A stretch of DNA of 38,100 nt from Achromobacter denitrificans NBRC 15125 (GTDB lineage: Bacteria; Pseudomonadota; Gammaproteobacteria; Burkholderiales; Burkholderiaceae_B), in the NCBI RefSeq assembly GCF_001571365.1, contig NZ_BCTQ01000049.1:1-38100 (forward strand), given 5' to 3'. Made by a program: the position numbers and the translations under genes. Positions 9,082 to 18,525 of this stretch are shown piece after piece (position 1 is the stretch's first letter; every line of letters begins with the position of its first letter). The notes under the pieces are model-generated. The model searched no databases and had not been told where the DNA came from. It worked only from the letters and a program-made list of their open reading frames with translations.

Positions 9082-9798
9082 ATGAGCACCAAGAGAATCG
9101 TCAAGTTCGAAATCTACCGCTACGATCCGGACAAGGACGAGCGCCCGTACATGCAGAAGCTGGAAGTCGAACTCCAGCCGACCGACAAGATGCTGCTCGA
9201 TGCGCTGGTGCGCATCAAGAACGACGTCGATGACAGCCTGGCCCTGCGCCGCTCGTGCCGCGAAGGCGTGTGCGGTTCCGACGCCATGAACATCAACGGC
9301 AAGAACGGCCTGGCCTGCACGACGAACCTGCGCGAGCTGAAGGAACCGATCGTGCTGCGTCCGCTGCCGGGCCTGCCGGTCATCCGCGACCTGATCGTGG
9401 ACATGACGCACTTCTTCAACCAGTACCACTCGATCCGTCCGTACCTCATCAACGACACGCCGCCGCCCGAAAAGGAACGCCTGCAGTCGCCCGAGGCGCG
9501 CGAAGAGCTGGACGGCCTGTACGAGTGCATCCTGTGCGCGTGCTGTTCCACTTCCTGCCCGTCGTTCTGGTGGAACCCGGACAAGTTCGTCGGCCCGGCC
9601 GGCCTGCTGCAAGCCTACCGCTTCATCGCCGACAGCCGCGACGAAGCCACGGGTTCGCGCCTGGACAACCTGGACGATCCGTACCGCCTGTTCCGTTGCC
9701 ACACCATCATGAACTGCGTCGACGTCTGTCCGAAGGGCCTGAACCCGACCAAGGCGATCGGCAAGATCAAGGAACTGCTGGTCCGTCGCACGGTCTAG
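9082..9798 (+). CDS. sdhB: Succinate dehydrogenase iron-sulfur subunit SdhB
   Basis: A 238-residue electron-transfer subunit. The 2Fe-2S site uses Cys59, Cys64, Asp67 and Cys79; an Asp as third ligand is usual for proteobacterial SdhB. The ferredoxin-like C-terminal half has [12 protein letters not shown] (149-160) and [17 protein letters not shown] (206-222) for the 4Fe-4S and 3Fe-4S clusters. The gene follows sdhA by 19 bases. It passes electrons from SdhA to the quinone in SdhCD. Confidence 0.97.
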   Translation: MSTKRIVKFEIYRYDPDKDERPYMQKLEVELQPTDKMLLDALVRIKNDVDDSLALRRSCREGVCGSDAMNINGKNGLACTTNLRELKEPIVLRPLPGLPVIRDLIVDMTHFFNQYHSIRPYLINDTPPPEKERLQSPEAREELDGLYECILCACCSTSCPSFWWNPDKFVGPAGLLQAYRFIADSRDEATGSRLDNLDDPYRLFRCHTIMNCVDVCPKGLNPTKAIGKIKELLVRRTV

Positions 9799-9983
9799 TC
9801 TGAAGCAGGATTTTTTTATCGCCGAGCCTTCCGGGATATGGCCCTCCCGGAGGGCGGCAAGCCCGGGTGGCGCCGAGGTCCGTAGGCTTTCCGCCGCCGG
9901 GCCGGCACGGGGCGGAAACGCCTCCCCGGGCGCAGCTGGTCCGCGTAGCGGACGCGGCGCGAGGGCTTCATTTAGGTGTAACG
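9799..9983. other. sdhB-sdhE spacer with palindromes
   Basis: This 185-base GC-rich gap has no convincing gene. It carries a T-run just after sdhB (9811-9817), a 7-bp stem TCCGGGA/TCCCGGA (9830-9836 with 9845-9851) and a compact palindrome GTCCGCGTAGCGGAC (9939-9953). These may separate expression of sdhE-gltA from sdhCDAB, but no classical terminator is present. Confidence 0.5.
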
Positions 9984-10244
9984 ATGAGCAGGCTAACTGA
10001 ACTAGAGCGGGCACGTCTGCGTTGGCGGGCGCGTCGCGGTCTGCTCGAAAACGACTTGATCATCACCCGGTACCTGGATGCCCACGAGGCCGAACTTACC
10101 GATGATGACGTAGCCGCATTGACGCAGCTGTTCGAAATGGGAGACAACGACCTGCTCGACCTGCTGCTGGCACGCAAGGAACTCCAGGGCGAGCTCGACA
10201 CGCCCAGGCTTCGGAGCATTATTGGCCAGATGCGCGCGCTCTGA
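9984..10244 (+). CDS. sdhE: FAD assembly factor SdhE
   Basis: An 86-residue all-helical protein of the SdhE/CptB (DUF339, YgfY) family that promotes covalent flavinylation of SdhA. The conserved RGxxE motif is R18-G19-L20-L21-E22. The acidic stretch LTDDDVAALTQLFEMGDNDLLDLL matches the family helices. The frame is open upstream to 9867, but the ATG at 9984 has AGGTG six bases before it and gives the usual length. It lies between sdhB and gltA, 19 bases before the gltA start. Confidence 0.93.
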   Translation: MSRLTELERARLRWRARRGLLENDLIITRYLDAHEAELTDDDVAALTQLFEMGDNDLLDLLLARKELQGELDTPRLRSIIGQMRAL

Positions 10245-10263
10245 TTAATTGAGAGGAAAAAAC

Positions 10264-11574
<1,311 letters not shown>

Positions 11575-11596
11575 TCCGCTAGCGGTCCGCTCCGAG

Positions 11597-11625
11597 AAAC
11601 CCGCCTTCAACGAGGCGGGTTTTTT
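11597..11625 (+). terminator. Rho-independent terminator of gltA
   Basis: A perfect 10-bp stem AAACCCGCCT/AGGCGGGTTT (11597-11606 with 11613-11622), a six-base loop and a T-run to 11625 follow the gltA stop by 22 bases. Confidence 0.92.
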
Positions 11626-11724
11626 CATGGGCGCAGCCCGTCCGCGGCAGCCTGTCCGCCTGCCTCCGGAAGCGGGGACGCGCCGGTCCCAGGGCCCGAT
11701 GGGGCAACGGGTAAATACCAATTC

Positions 11725-11740
11725 AAAGGCAGTTGCCTTT
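11725..11740. promoter_or_regulatory. 16-bp palindrome upstream of the AraC-type gene
   Basis: AAAGGCA-GT-TGCCTTT is a perfect palindrome 140 bases before the regulator's ATG. It could be an operator for that gene. No other copy was seen in the window. Confidence 0.35.
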
Positions 11741-11880
11741 TGGCAGAATCTTCGGGACAAAGCGGGGGGGCGACTCCCCGCCCGGCAGCACGCAGGAAGC
11801 AGCAGGCAGCAAGAGGACCGATAAGCCGTATTTCCGCAAAATCCGTGTCAATCTCTGGCACTGGCCCCGCCGGAGGGGAA

Positions 11881-12828
11881 ATGAAGCTGAACTATTCGAC
11901 CGAGAAGGTGAGTGAGCGCCAGAGGCCCGAGTACTGGAACGAAGTCGTCTGCAAACATTGTGTACAGGCCGACAGCACCATCGACAGCTCAGGCAGTTTC
12001 ATCGGCAAGTACGCCGCCAAGTCGATCGACGAGATCGAGATATCGCGGATGTCTTCTCCCCGCCATGTGTGGCAGCGCGCGGCCAGGCACGTGCGCCGGG
12101 ATGAGAACGAGGCATTCCTGTTGACGCTGATGGAGGCGGGAACGGGCCATCTGTCGCAATCGGGCCGTTCCACGCACATCAACAATGGCGATATCGCCCT
12201 GTACGACGCCGAGCGCCTGTTCACCTACGATATGACGCCCGAGTCCGTCTTGCTGTTGCGCATTCCACGCAAGCAATTGCTGTATCGCGCCCCGCTGGCG
12301 GAACGCTATACGGCCATGCGCTTCATGCCGGACAAACCCATCACCGGCTTGCTGTTCCACACGATACGCTCCGCCGCCGACATCAACTTCTCCGAGGATC
12401 TGCCTCCCGGCGTGCAAACCCAGTTTGCCGCGTCCTTGCTCGACCTGCTGGCGGCGACGATCCAGATGCAGATGGCCGGCAGCGACTCGGCCGCCAGCGA
12501 ACGCGAGAGGCTGCTCGGGAGCGCCAAACAGTACGTGGAGTCCCACCTGGACGATCCCCAGCTCACGGTGGACCGGATCGCCATCGCCTTGCGCGTGTCC
12601 GAGCGCACGCTCACCCGCATGTTCGCCGAGAGCGGCACCACGCCCATGCGCTGGGTCTGGCAGCGGCGGCTTGAATCCGCCTATTGTTCGCTGAAGGAGG
12701 GCAGGGCGCGTCAGGTGACCGAGGCCGCGTTCCGCCATGGATTCAACGACGTTTCGCATTTCAGCCGGATCTTCAAACTCTGCTACGGCCATTCGCCGAA
12801 AGACCTGCTGAGTCGAACAAGGCGCTGA
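11881..12828 (+). CDS. AraC-family transcriptional regulator
   Basis: A 315-residue regulator. The N-terminal ~185 residues resemble the AraC-binding-like domain of the PF14525 type (EYWNEVVCKHCVQAD, NNGDIALYDAERLFTY). The C-terminal ~100 residues carry two helix-turn-helix motifs: LTVDRIAIALRVSERTLTRM and VTEAAFRHGFNDVSHFSRIF, ending with the family tail YGHSPKDL. The ATG at 11881 follows GGAGGGG closely; the frame is open further upstream but that part is low-complexity. It lies directly before the amidase/ABC operon in the same orientation, separated by a terminator, and probably activates it through the direct repeats at 12918-12956. The inducer is unknown, perhaps an amide. Confidence 0.9.
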   Translation: MKLNYSTEKVSERQRPEYWNEVVCKHCVQADSTIDSSGSFIGKYAAKSIDEIEISRMSSPRHVWQRAARHVRRDENEAFLLTLMEAGTGHLSQSGRSTHINNGDIALYDAERLFTYDMTPESVLLLRIPRKQLLYRAPLAERYTAMRFMPDKPITGLLFHTIRSAADINFSEDLPPGVQTQFAASLLDLLAATIQMQMAGSDSAASERERLLGSAKQYVESHLDDPQLTVDRIAIALRVSERTLTRMFAESGTTPMRWVWQRRLESAYCSLKEGRARQVTEAAFRHGFNDVSHFSRIFKLCYGHSPKDLLSRTRR

Positions 12829-12843
12829 GCGGCGCCGGTCCGG

Positions 12844-12888
12844 CAGCCCGCTGGGGCCCGTCCTGGGGTCCAGCGGGCTGTTTCTTTT
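12844..12888 (+). terminator. Rho-independent terminator after the AraC-type gene
   Basis: An 11-bp stem CAGCCCGCTGG/CCAGCGGGCTG (12844-12854 with 12870-12880) is followed by TTTCTTTT. It isolates the regulator from the amidase operon. Confidence 0.85.
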
Positions 12889-12917
12889 CCCGCTTCCGAT
12901 TCCGCGCCGCGCGCGCG

Positions 12918-12956
12918 TGGCTGTCACAGTCAAGTCGGCTGGCGGTCACGAACAAG
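12918..12956 (+). promoter_or_regulatory. Direct-repeat operator candidate for the AraC-type activator
   Basis: Two 17-mers, TGGCtGTCACagtCAAG (12918-12934) and TGGCgGTCACgaaCAAG (12940-12956), agree at 13 positions and are exactly 22 bases apart, two helical turns. AraC-family activators commonly bind such direct repeats, with the proximal copy abutting the -35. A possible -10, TAATCT, lies at 12977-12982, which would place the second copy at the -35 position. Confidence 0.6.
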
Positions 12957-13068
12957 AATCCGTTCGGCACGCGCCGTAATCTGCTTCCAGACACGCATCA
13001 GGCTATTTCAAGCCGCGCAAGACGATAGCGTCTGGCGGTTTCTGTCGGTTGACGTCAAGGAGGACGGA

Positions 13069-14484
13069 ATGAATCACGATGATCTGCACTACATGGGACT
13101 GCGCGAAATCGGCAAGGCCATTCAATCCGGCGAGGTCTCTTCTGAAACCGTCACCGAGCGGCAGTTCGAACGCATCGACAAACTGGACGGCCGCCTCAAG
13201 AGCTACGTCCTGCTCATGAAGGACGGCGCGATGGCGGCTGCCCGCCAGGCGGACCGGGAGATCGCGCAAGGCCAGGTGCGCGGCCCCCTGCATGGGGTGC
13301 CCGTCGCGGTGAAAGACCTGTGCTGGACCTTCGACGCGCCCACCGCGTTCGGAACGACGGTCTACCGGGAGTTTCAATCCCGCGAAGACGGCACGGTGGT
13401 GAAGCGCCTGCGGGAGTCCGGCGCCGTCCTGCTGGGCAAGGTCCAGCTGACCGAGGGCGCGCTCACGGACCATCATCCGGACATCGATCCACCCATCAAT
13501 CCCTGGAATCCCGAGCACTGGACCGGCGTGTCTTCCAGCGGGTCGGGCGTGGCGCCGGCGGCCGGGCTTTGCTATGGCGCGATCGGCACCGATACCGGCG
13601 GCTCGATCCGCTTCCCGTCCGCGGCTTGCGGACTGTCGGGCATCAAGCCGACTTGGGGGCGCGTCAGCCGCTACGGCGCGTTCGAGCTGGCGGCATCGCT
13701 CGATCACCTGGGGCCGATGACGCGCAGCGCGGAGGATTCGGCCGCGATGCTGCAGGTCATCGCGGGCGCCGACGAGAACGATCCGACGGCCAGTCAGTTG
13801 CCGGTTCCCGATTATCTGAGCGAGATGGAGCGGGGCGTCAAGGGGCTGCGCATCGGCGTCGATTCCCGCTGGAACCATGACGATGTCGATGCGCCGACGC
13901 GCAAGATGATGGACGAAGCCGTTGCCGTAATGGCGAAGCTGGGCGCGGAGATCGTCGAGGTCAAGGCGCCCGACGCGGTCGATGTGCAGCGCAACTGGTT
14001 CAACCTGTGCAGCATCGAAGCGGCCGTGGCCCATGAAGAAACCTATGCGCGGCACAAGGGCTCCTACGGCCCGGCATTGGCCAACCTGATCGAGATGGGC
14101 ATGGCCCAGAGCGGCATCGACTACCAGAAGATTCTGCTGCAGCGCGCCGCGTACACGGGCAAGATGCGGGCCCTGATGCAGACGGTGGACGTGCTGTTGA
14201 TTCCCACCACGCCGATCGCCTCGCCGACGGTGGCGCAAATGCACGTCACTGGCCAGGCCTATGTGGACATCTGGTTCGCCATGATGCGCTACACGGCGCC
14301 GCTGGACATGGCGGGCGTGCCCACCATTACCTTGCCCGGCGGCTTTCTCGAAGGGGCCGGCACGCCGATCGGCTTCCAGTTAGTGGGCGCCGATTTTCGC
14401 GAAGACCTGATCGTGCGCGCCGCGCATGCGTATCAGCAAATGACGGATTGGCATCGCAGGCATCCCGATCTGGCCGGTGCCTGA
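13069..14484 (+). CDS. Amidase-signature family hydrolase
   Basis: A 471-residue serine amidase of the AS family (GatA/aryl-acylamidase/malonamidase-like). The predicted Ser-cisSer-Lys triad is Lys82 (PVAVKDL), Ser155 (GVSSSGSG) and Ser179 (TDTGGSIRFP); the 24-residue Ser-Ser spacing matches characterised members. The usual GGSSGGS is changed to GVSSSGS, which is a mild oddity. No signal peptide is seen, so it acts in the cytoplasm. ATG at 13069 follows AAGGAGG at ideal spacing. First gene of an operon with a five-component ABC importer, so it likely releases ammonia from an imported amide. GatA is unlikely because gatB/gatC are absent. The substrate cannot be named from sequence. Confidence 0.9.
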   Translation: MNHDDLHYMGLREIGKAIQSGEVSSETVTERQFERIDKLDGRLKSYVLLMKDGAMAAARQADREIAQGQVRGPLHGVPVAVKDLCWTFDAPTAFGTTVYREFQSREDGTVVKRLRESGAVLLGKVQLTEGALTDHHPDIDPPINPWNPEHWTGVSSSGSGVAPAAGLCYGAIGTDTGGSIRFPSAACGLSGIKPTWGRVSRYGAFELAASLDHLGPMTRSAEDSAAMLQVIAGADENDPTASQLPVPDYLSEMERGVKGLRIGVDSRWNHDDVDAPTRKMMDEAVAVMAKLGAEIVEVKAPDAVDVQRNWFNLCSIEAAVAHEETYARHKGSYGPALANLIEMGMAQSGIDYQKILLQRAAYTGKMRALMQTVDVLLIPTTPIASPTVAQMHVTGQAYVDIWFAMMRYTAPLDMAGVPTITLPGGFLEGAGTPIGFQLVGADFREDLIVRAAHAYQQMTDWHRRHPDLAGA

Positions 14485-14532
14485 GCGCGCGGGCGCGCGT
14501 CGGCGTCGGGCCGGATCGCAGCCGCAGGATCG

Positions 14533-14555
14533 CCGCCGGCGGGAGACGCCGGCGG
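14533..14555 (+). promoter_or_regulatory. Intercistronic hairpin between amidase and binding protein
   Basis: CCGCCGGC (14533-14540) and GCCGGCGG (14548-14555) form an 8-bp all-GC stem with a seven-base loop. There is no U-run. It may protect the downstream mRNA segment and raise binding-protein expression, as is common in importer operons, or attenuate read-through. Confidence 0.45.
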
Positions 14556-14579
14556 GGGCAATTCAACGAAGGAGTGTCC

Positions 14580-15818
14580 ATGTCCCTCAATCGACGGGGT
14601 TTCATCAAAACCGCGGCCGGCGTGCTGGCGTACGCCAGCAGCTTCGATCTGCTCGCGCAGGCGCAAATCGATTCGTCCAAGCCGATCAAGGTGGCCAACC
14701 TGCTGGACAAGACCGGCGTCCTGAACAACTACTGCCTGAAGCAGATCAAGGCGGTCGCCATGGCGGCCGACGAGATCAATGCATCGGGCGGATTGCTGGG
14801 CCGTAAGGTAGAGGTCGCCTTCTACGACACCCAGTCCAGCAACCGGCTCTATTCGCAATACGCGACCCAGGCGTTCGTCCGCGACAAGGCCGACGTCATC
14901 CACGGCGCCGTCGCCAGTTCCGCGCGCGAAGTGGTCAGGCCGATCGTGCAGCGCTTCAAGGGGCTGTACTTCTACAACGCCCTGTACGAAGGCGGCGTAT
15001 GCGATCGCCGCCACGTGTGTCCCGGCATGGTGCCGGGCCAGGAGTTGGACCCGCTGGTCGACTACGTGATCAAAGAGCGCAACGCCAAGACGCACTACAT
15101 CCTGGCGGCCGACTACAACTACGGCCAGATCACCAGCAAATGGCTGCAGAAGTTCATCCGGGAAAAGGGCGGCAAGGACGTGGCCGTCGAGTTCTTTCCC
15201 CTGGACGTGACCAACTTCGCGCCCGCGCTCAGCCGCATCCAGGCCGCCAAGCCCGATGCGGTGTGGTCCGCGCTGGTCGGCGATGCCCACATGAGCTTCT
15301 ACCGCCAGTTCGAATCGACCATAGGCAAGAAGAACATGACGCTGATCGGCACCGTGTACGGCGCCGCCAGGGAAAACTCCATGCTCAGCGCGCAGGAGAA
15401 CGACGGCACCATCATCGCCGCGTCCTTCATCGACACGCTGCCCACCGACGCGGCCAGGAAATTCGTGAAGCGCTTCGCGGACTTCACCGGGGAGTCGGAC
15501 TACATCGGCGAGTATGGAGAGTACGGCTACCGCGGCATGATGCTATGGGCCGAAGCGGTCCGGCGCGCCGGCAGCGTGGAGCCGGACAAGGTCATCGCCG
15601 CCTTGCCGGGGACCCGGTACGACGGCCCCGGCGGACTGTACTCCATCGATGAGCAGTCCAATCACGTCGTCATGGATATCCATATCGCCATCGGCAACAA
15701 GGACAAGGGCTTCGACGTGGTCAAGTCATTCCCCCAGCGCCAGCCCACCGATACCCAGGCGGTATGCGACCTGAGGCGCAATCCCGACGACACCCGGCAG
15801 TACGAGCCCAAGCTCTAG
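14580..15818 (+). CDS. ABC importer periplasmic binding protein (UrtA/AmiC/LivJ-like)
   Basis: A 412-residue type I periplasmic binding protein. Residues 1-28 form a twin-arginine-type signal (NRRGFIK at 4-10, then a short hydrophobic stretch and ALA-like cleavage region), suggesting export after folding. The mature part has the Peripla_BP_5/6 fold, with KVANLLDKTG, AADEINASGGLLGRKVE and a DYNYGQITSKW segment resembling urea/amide-binding UrtA and AmiC proteins. ATG at 14580 has AAGGAG six bases upstream. It precedes both permeases and both ATPases of the same importer and follows an amidase, so short-chain amides, urea or related ligands are the best guess. Confidence 0.9.
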   Translation: MSLNRRGFIKTAAGVLAYASSFDLLAQAQIDSSKPIKVANLLDKTGVLNNYCLKQIKAVAMAADEINASGGLLGRKVEVAFYDTQSSNRLYSQYATQAFVRDKADVIHGAVASSAREVVRPIVQRFKGLYFYNALYEGGVCDRRHVCPGMVPGQELDPLVDYVIKERNAKTHYILAADYNYGQITSKWLQKFIREKGGKDVAVEFFPLDVTNFAPALSRIQAAKPDAVWSALVGDAHMSFYRQFESTIGKKNMTLIGTVYGAARENSMLSAQENDGTIIAASFIDTLPTDAARKFVKRFADFTGESDYIGEYGEYGYRGMMLWAEAVRRAGSVEPDKVIAALPGTRYDGPGGLYSIDEQSNHVVMDIHIAIGNKDKGFDVVKSFPQRQPTDTQAVCDLRRNPDDTRQYEPKL

Positions 15819-15891
15819 ATGCCGGAAGTACCAGGGCCGCCGCTACGCCGACGGCCCTGGCGGACATCAACCATCCGCTTCGGAGAGCCGC

Positions 15892-16752
15892 GTGACATCG
15901 CTATACACCGGTCTTTACCTAGTCGTATTTTCGATCTCCCTGATGTTGCTGATCAGCCTGGGGCTGGCGGTGATATTCGGCATGATGAAGGTCATCAACC
16001 TGGCCCACGGCGAATTCATGATGGTGGGCGGATACGCGTGCGTGCTGTCCGCCAACGCCGGCGCGCCGCTGTGGCTGGGCGTACTGGCCGGCGGGGCGAT
16101 CGCCGGCATTGCAGGCATCGTGGTCGAGCGGCTCGTCATCCGCTTCCTCTACGGACGGATGGTCGACACGCTGTTGGCCACCTGGGGGTTGTCGCTGCTG
16201 TTCGTCGGGGCGGCCACCACCGTGTTCGGCGCATCCAGCATGGGAATGTCGACGGACTTCGCCAACGTCAGCCTGGGCGGCATGAGTGTCTCTTCCTACA
16301 ACCTGGCGATCTGCGCGTTTTCCTTCTCGCTGGTCGCGCTGTGCTGGTGGCTGGCGGTTCGGACCAAGGCGGGCCTGATCGTGCGCGGAACCATGCAGGC
16401 CCCGGAGATGGCGGCTTGCCTGGGCGTGGATCGAGACCGCGTCTACATGTCCACGTTCGGGCTGGGTTCCTGCCTGGCCGGGCTGGCGGGCGCGGCGCTG
16501 GCGCCATTGACCGGGGTGAGTCCGGCCATGGGCGGCTTTTTCGTGGCCAAGGCGTTCATCACGGTCATCGTCGGCGGCCACCTGCCTCTCGTGGGCGCGA
16601 GCGCGGCCTCATCCCTGTTCGGCGCGATCGACGGCGTGGTGTCCTATGCCTACAGCTCGGTGCTGGGCGAGGTCAGCATGCTGATCGCGGCGGTTCTCCT
16701 ACTGCGCATGCTCCCCTTGGGCATCACAGGCAGAATGAAGCGAGGTATGTAG
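15892..16752 (+). CDS. ABC importer permease 1 (LivH/UrtB family)
   Basis: A 286-residue inner-membrane permease with about eight transmembrane helices. The family motif GLAVIFGMMKVINLAHGEFMM is near residues 24-44, and GGHLPLVGA lies near the C-terminus. The GTG start at 15892 has GGAGAG five bases upstream and gives the first helix a normal length. It ends one base before the next permease. Pairs with the LivM/UrtC-like protein to form the translocation channel. Confidence 0.93.
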   Translation: MTSLYTGLYLVVFSISLMLLISLGLAVIFGMMKVINLAHGEFMMVGGYACVLSANAGAPLWLGVLAGGAIAGIAGIVVERLVIRFLYGRMVDTLLATWGLSLLFVGAATTVFGASSMGMSTDFANVSLGGMSVSSYNLAICAFSFSLVALCWWLAVRTKAGLIVRGTMQAPEMAACLGVDRDRVYMSTFGLGSCLAGLAGAALAPLTGVSPAMGGFFVAKAFITVIVGGHLPLVGASAASSLFGAIDGVVSYAYSSVLGEVSMLIAAVLLLRMLPLGITGRMKRGM

Positions 16753-16753
16753 C

Positions 16754-17800
16754 ATGAGCAGCCATACGTTTTCCATGAGTTTCGACGCGCATGCCGGACG
16801 CCGGCCCCGATGGCCCTGGTGGGCATCGGTGGGCGTTTGCGTGGCGCTGATGCTGGCCGTGCCCTTGTACGCCGACACGGCGCTCCAGCTGGACCTGTCG
16901 CTGGTGATGATCCTGTCGCTGCTGGCGCTGAGCATGGGGCTGCTGTGGGGCTACGTCGGGATCCTGAGCTTCGGCCAGACGATTTTCTTCGGCCTCGGCG
17001 GCTATGCCTATGCCTTGTTCAGCCTGAATACGGATCTGCCCGTGGTGGCGTTCGCCCTGGCGGCCATCGTGCCCATGTTCTTCGCTGTGCTGCTGGGCTA
17101 CTTCATGATGTTCGGCCGGATCAGCGATATCTACCTGAGCGTCATCACGCTGGTCGTCACGCTGATCTTCGAGAAGGGCGTGCGCGCCACCTCGGGGCCC
17201 GAATACGTCATCGGCACCGTGCGGCTCAACGGACAGAACGGTATACCCGGCGTGCCGGGCCTGCCTCTGCGGATCGGGCCGCTCGACCTGCAATCCATCG
17301 AAGGCATTTTCTACCTGGCCTTGTTCTTCCTGGCCCTGGCGTACGTGGGCATCCGCCTGTTCCTGGCCAGCCCGACGGGACGCGTGCTGGTGGGGCTGCG
17401 GGAAAACGACAAGCGCATGGAATTGCTGGGCTACGACAGCCGGCTGTACAAGCTGATGGCCTTCGTCATCGCCGGCGGGCTGGCCGGCCTGGCCGGAGGC
17501 CTGTACGCGCTGTGGGGGAACTTCGTCGGCCCGGAGATGTTCAGCCTCAACCAGGCCGCGATGGTGGTCATCTGGGTCATCGTCGGCGGACGTTCCATCC
17601 TGGCGGGGCCGATCATCGGCACGCTGCTCATTCAGTACCTCACCACCTGGCTGGGCACGGTGGGCGTCGGCCAGGTCACGCTGGCGCTGGGATTCATATT
17701 GATCGTCTGCGTGCTGTTGTTTCCGCAGGGATTGGCGCCGGCGTGCCAAGGCCTGATCGCCCGTCTAGCGCCGCGGCGGCGCGCGGGAGGCGAGCGATGA
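16754..17800 (+). CDS. ABC importer permease 2 (LivM/UrtC family)
   Basis: A 348-residue inner-membrane permease with about nine to ten transmembrane helices. Conserved LivM/UrtC segments are SMGLLWGYVGILSFGQTIFF, the cytoplasmic ATPase-contact region RVLVGLRENDKRMELLGYD, and GGRSILAGPIIGTLL. The ATG at 16754 is one base after the previous stop. Its stop overlaps the ATG of the first ATPase (ATGA at 17797-17800). Confidence 0.93.
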   Translation: MSSHTFSMSFDAHAGRRPRWPWWASVGVCVALMLAVPLYADTALQLDLSLVMILSLLALSMGLLWGYVGILSFGQTIFFGLGGYAYALFSLNTDLPVVAFALAAIVPMFFAVLLGYFMMFGRISDIYLSVITLVVTLIFEKGVRATSGPEYVIGTVRLNGQNGIPGVPGLPLRIGPLDLQSIEGIFYLALFFLALAYVGIRLFLASPTGRVLVGLRENDKRMELLGYDSRLYKLMAFVIAGGLAGLAGGLYALWGNFVGPEMFSLNQAAMVVIWVIVGGRSILAGPIIGTLLIQYLTTWLGTVGVGQVTLALGFILIVCVLLFPQGLAPACQGLIARLAPRRRAGGER

Positions 17801-18525
17801 CGGACCGCGACATCATCCTGGAGGCTCGGGGCGTGGGCAAGCGCTTCGGCGGCGTCAAGGCGCTGGGCAATATCGATTTCGTCTTGCGCCGAGGCGAGCT
17901 GAGGTGCCTGATCGGGCCCAACGGCGCCGGCAAGAGCACGTTCTTCAAGTTGCTCAGCGGCCAACTCGCGCCCTCGGAAGGAGACATCCTGTTCGACGGA
18001 CGCAGCATCCGGCATGCGCAGCAGCACGCCATCGCCAAGCGGGGCATGGGTATCAAGAACCAGGTGCCGACCGTGCTGGACGGGCTGACGGTGGACGAGA
18101 ACCTGTGGCTGGCCGCCTGGAGCGCCTGCGGCTCCGGGAAGGCGCTCGACCGGGCCGAGCAGATCAAGGCCCGCCTGGGGCTGGAGGGCGTTTCCCGAAA
18201 GCTGGTGGGCGAGCTGGCCCACGGCCAGCGGCAGTGGGTGGAAATCGGCATGGTCGTGGCGCGAGATCCGAAGGTGATCCTGCTAGACGAACCCGCGGCC
18301 GGAATGAGCGACGAGGAAACCCAGCGCATGGCGGACCTGATACACGAGCTGAATTCGCGGGCGGCCGTGGTGGTGGTCGAGCACGACATGGCCTTCATCG
18401 GCAAGATCGCGCGCACGGTCACCGTGTTTCATCAGGGCAGCATCCTGACGGAAGGCTCGTTTGAGCAGATCATCGCGGATCCGCAGGTGCGCGATGTCTA
18501 TTTGGGAAGGGGGCGCGGCGCATGA
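17797..18525 (+). CDS. ABC importer ATPase 1 (LivG/UrtD family)
   Basis: A 242-residue ATP-binding subunit. Walker A is GPNGAGKST, the signature is LAHGQRQW (the H in place of S is typical of UrtD/LivG members), Walker B is VILLDEPAAGMSDEE and the switch histidine is in VVVEHDM. ATG at 17797 overlaps the upstream permease stop and has GGGAGG six bases before it. Works as a heterodimer with the next gene's product to power import. Confidence 0.95.
   Translation: MTDRDIILEARGVGKRFGGVKALGNIDFVLRRGELRCLIGPNGAGKSTFFKLLSGQLAPSEGDILFDGRSIRHAQQHAIAKRGMGIKNQVPTVLDGLTVDENLWLAAWSACGSGKALDRAEQIKARLGLEGVSRKLVGELAHGQRQWVEIGMVVARDPKVILLDEPAAGMSDEETQRMADLIHELNSRAAVVVVEHDMAFIGKIARTVTVFHQGSILTEGSFEQIIADPQVRDVYLGRGRGA

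Larger units (their letters stand above)
11575..11880. other. gltA-araC spacer
   Basis: This 306-base gap has no convincing gene. It contains the gltA terminator, a 16-bp palindrome (11725-11740), a GCGGGG/CCCCGC stem (11762-11767 with 11776-11781) and the leader of the AraC-type gene. No clear sigma-70 promoter was identified. Confidence 0.6.

Noticed and set aside
6771..9104. Minus-strand open frame of 777 codons opposite sdhD and sdhA
   Set aside because: Antisense shadow of conserved sdh genes, with no recognisable domain.
12964..12987. Possible sigma-54 promoter (GGCAC...TGC) before the amidase
   Set aside because: The invariant GG and GC are not 10 bases apart, and the AraC-type arrangement explains the region better.
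13069..14484. Reading the amidase as GatA (tRNA amidotransferase subunit)
   Set aside because: gatB and gatC are absent, and the gene is in an importer operon.
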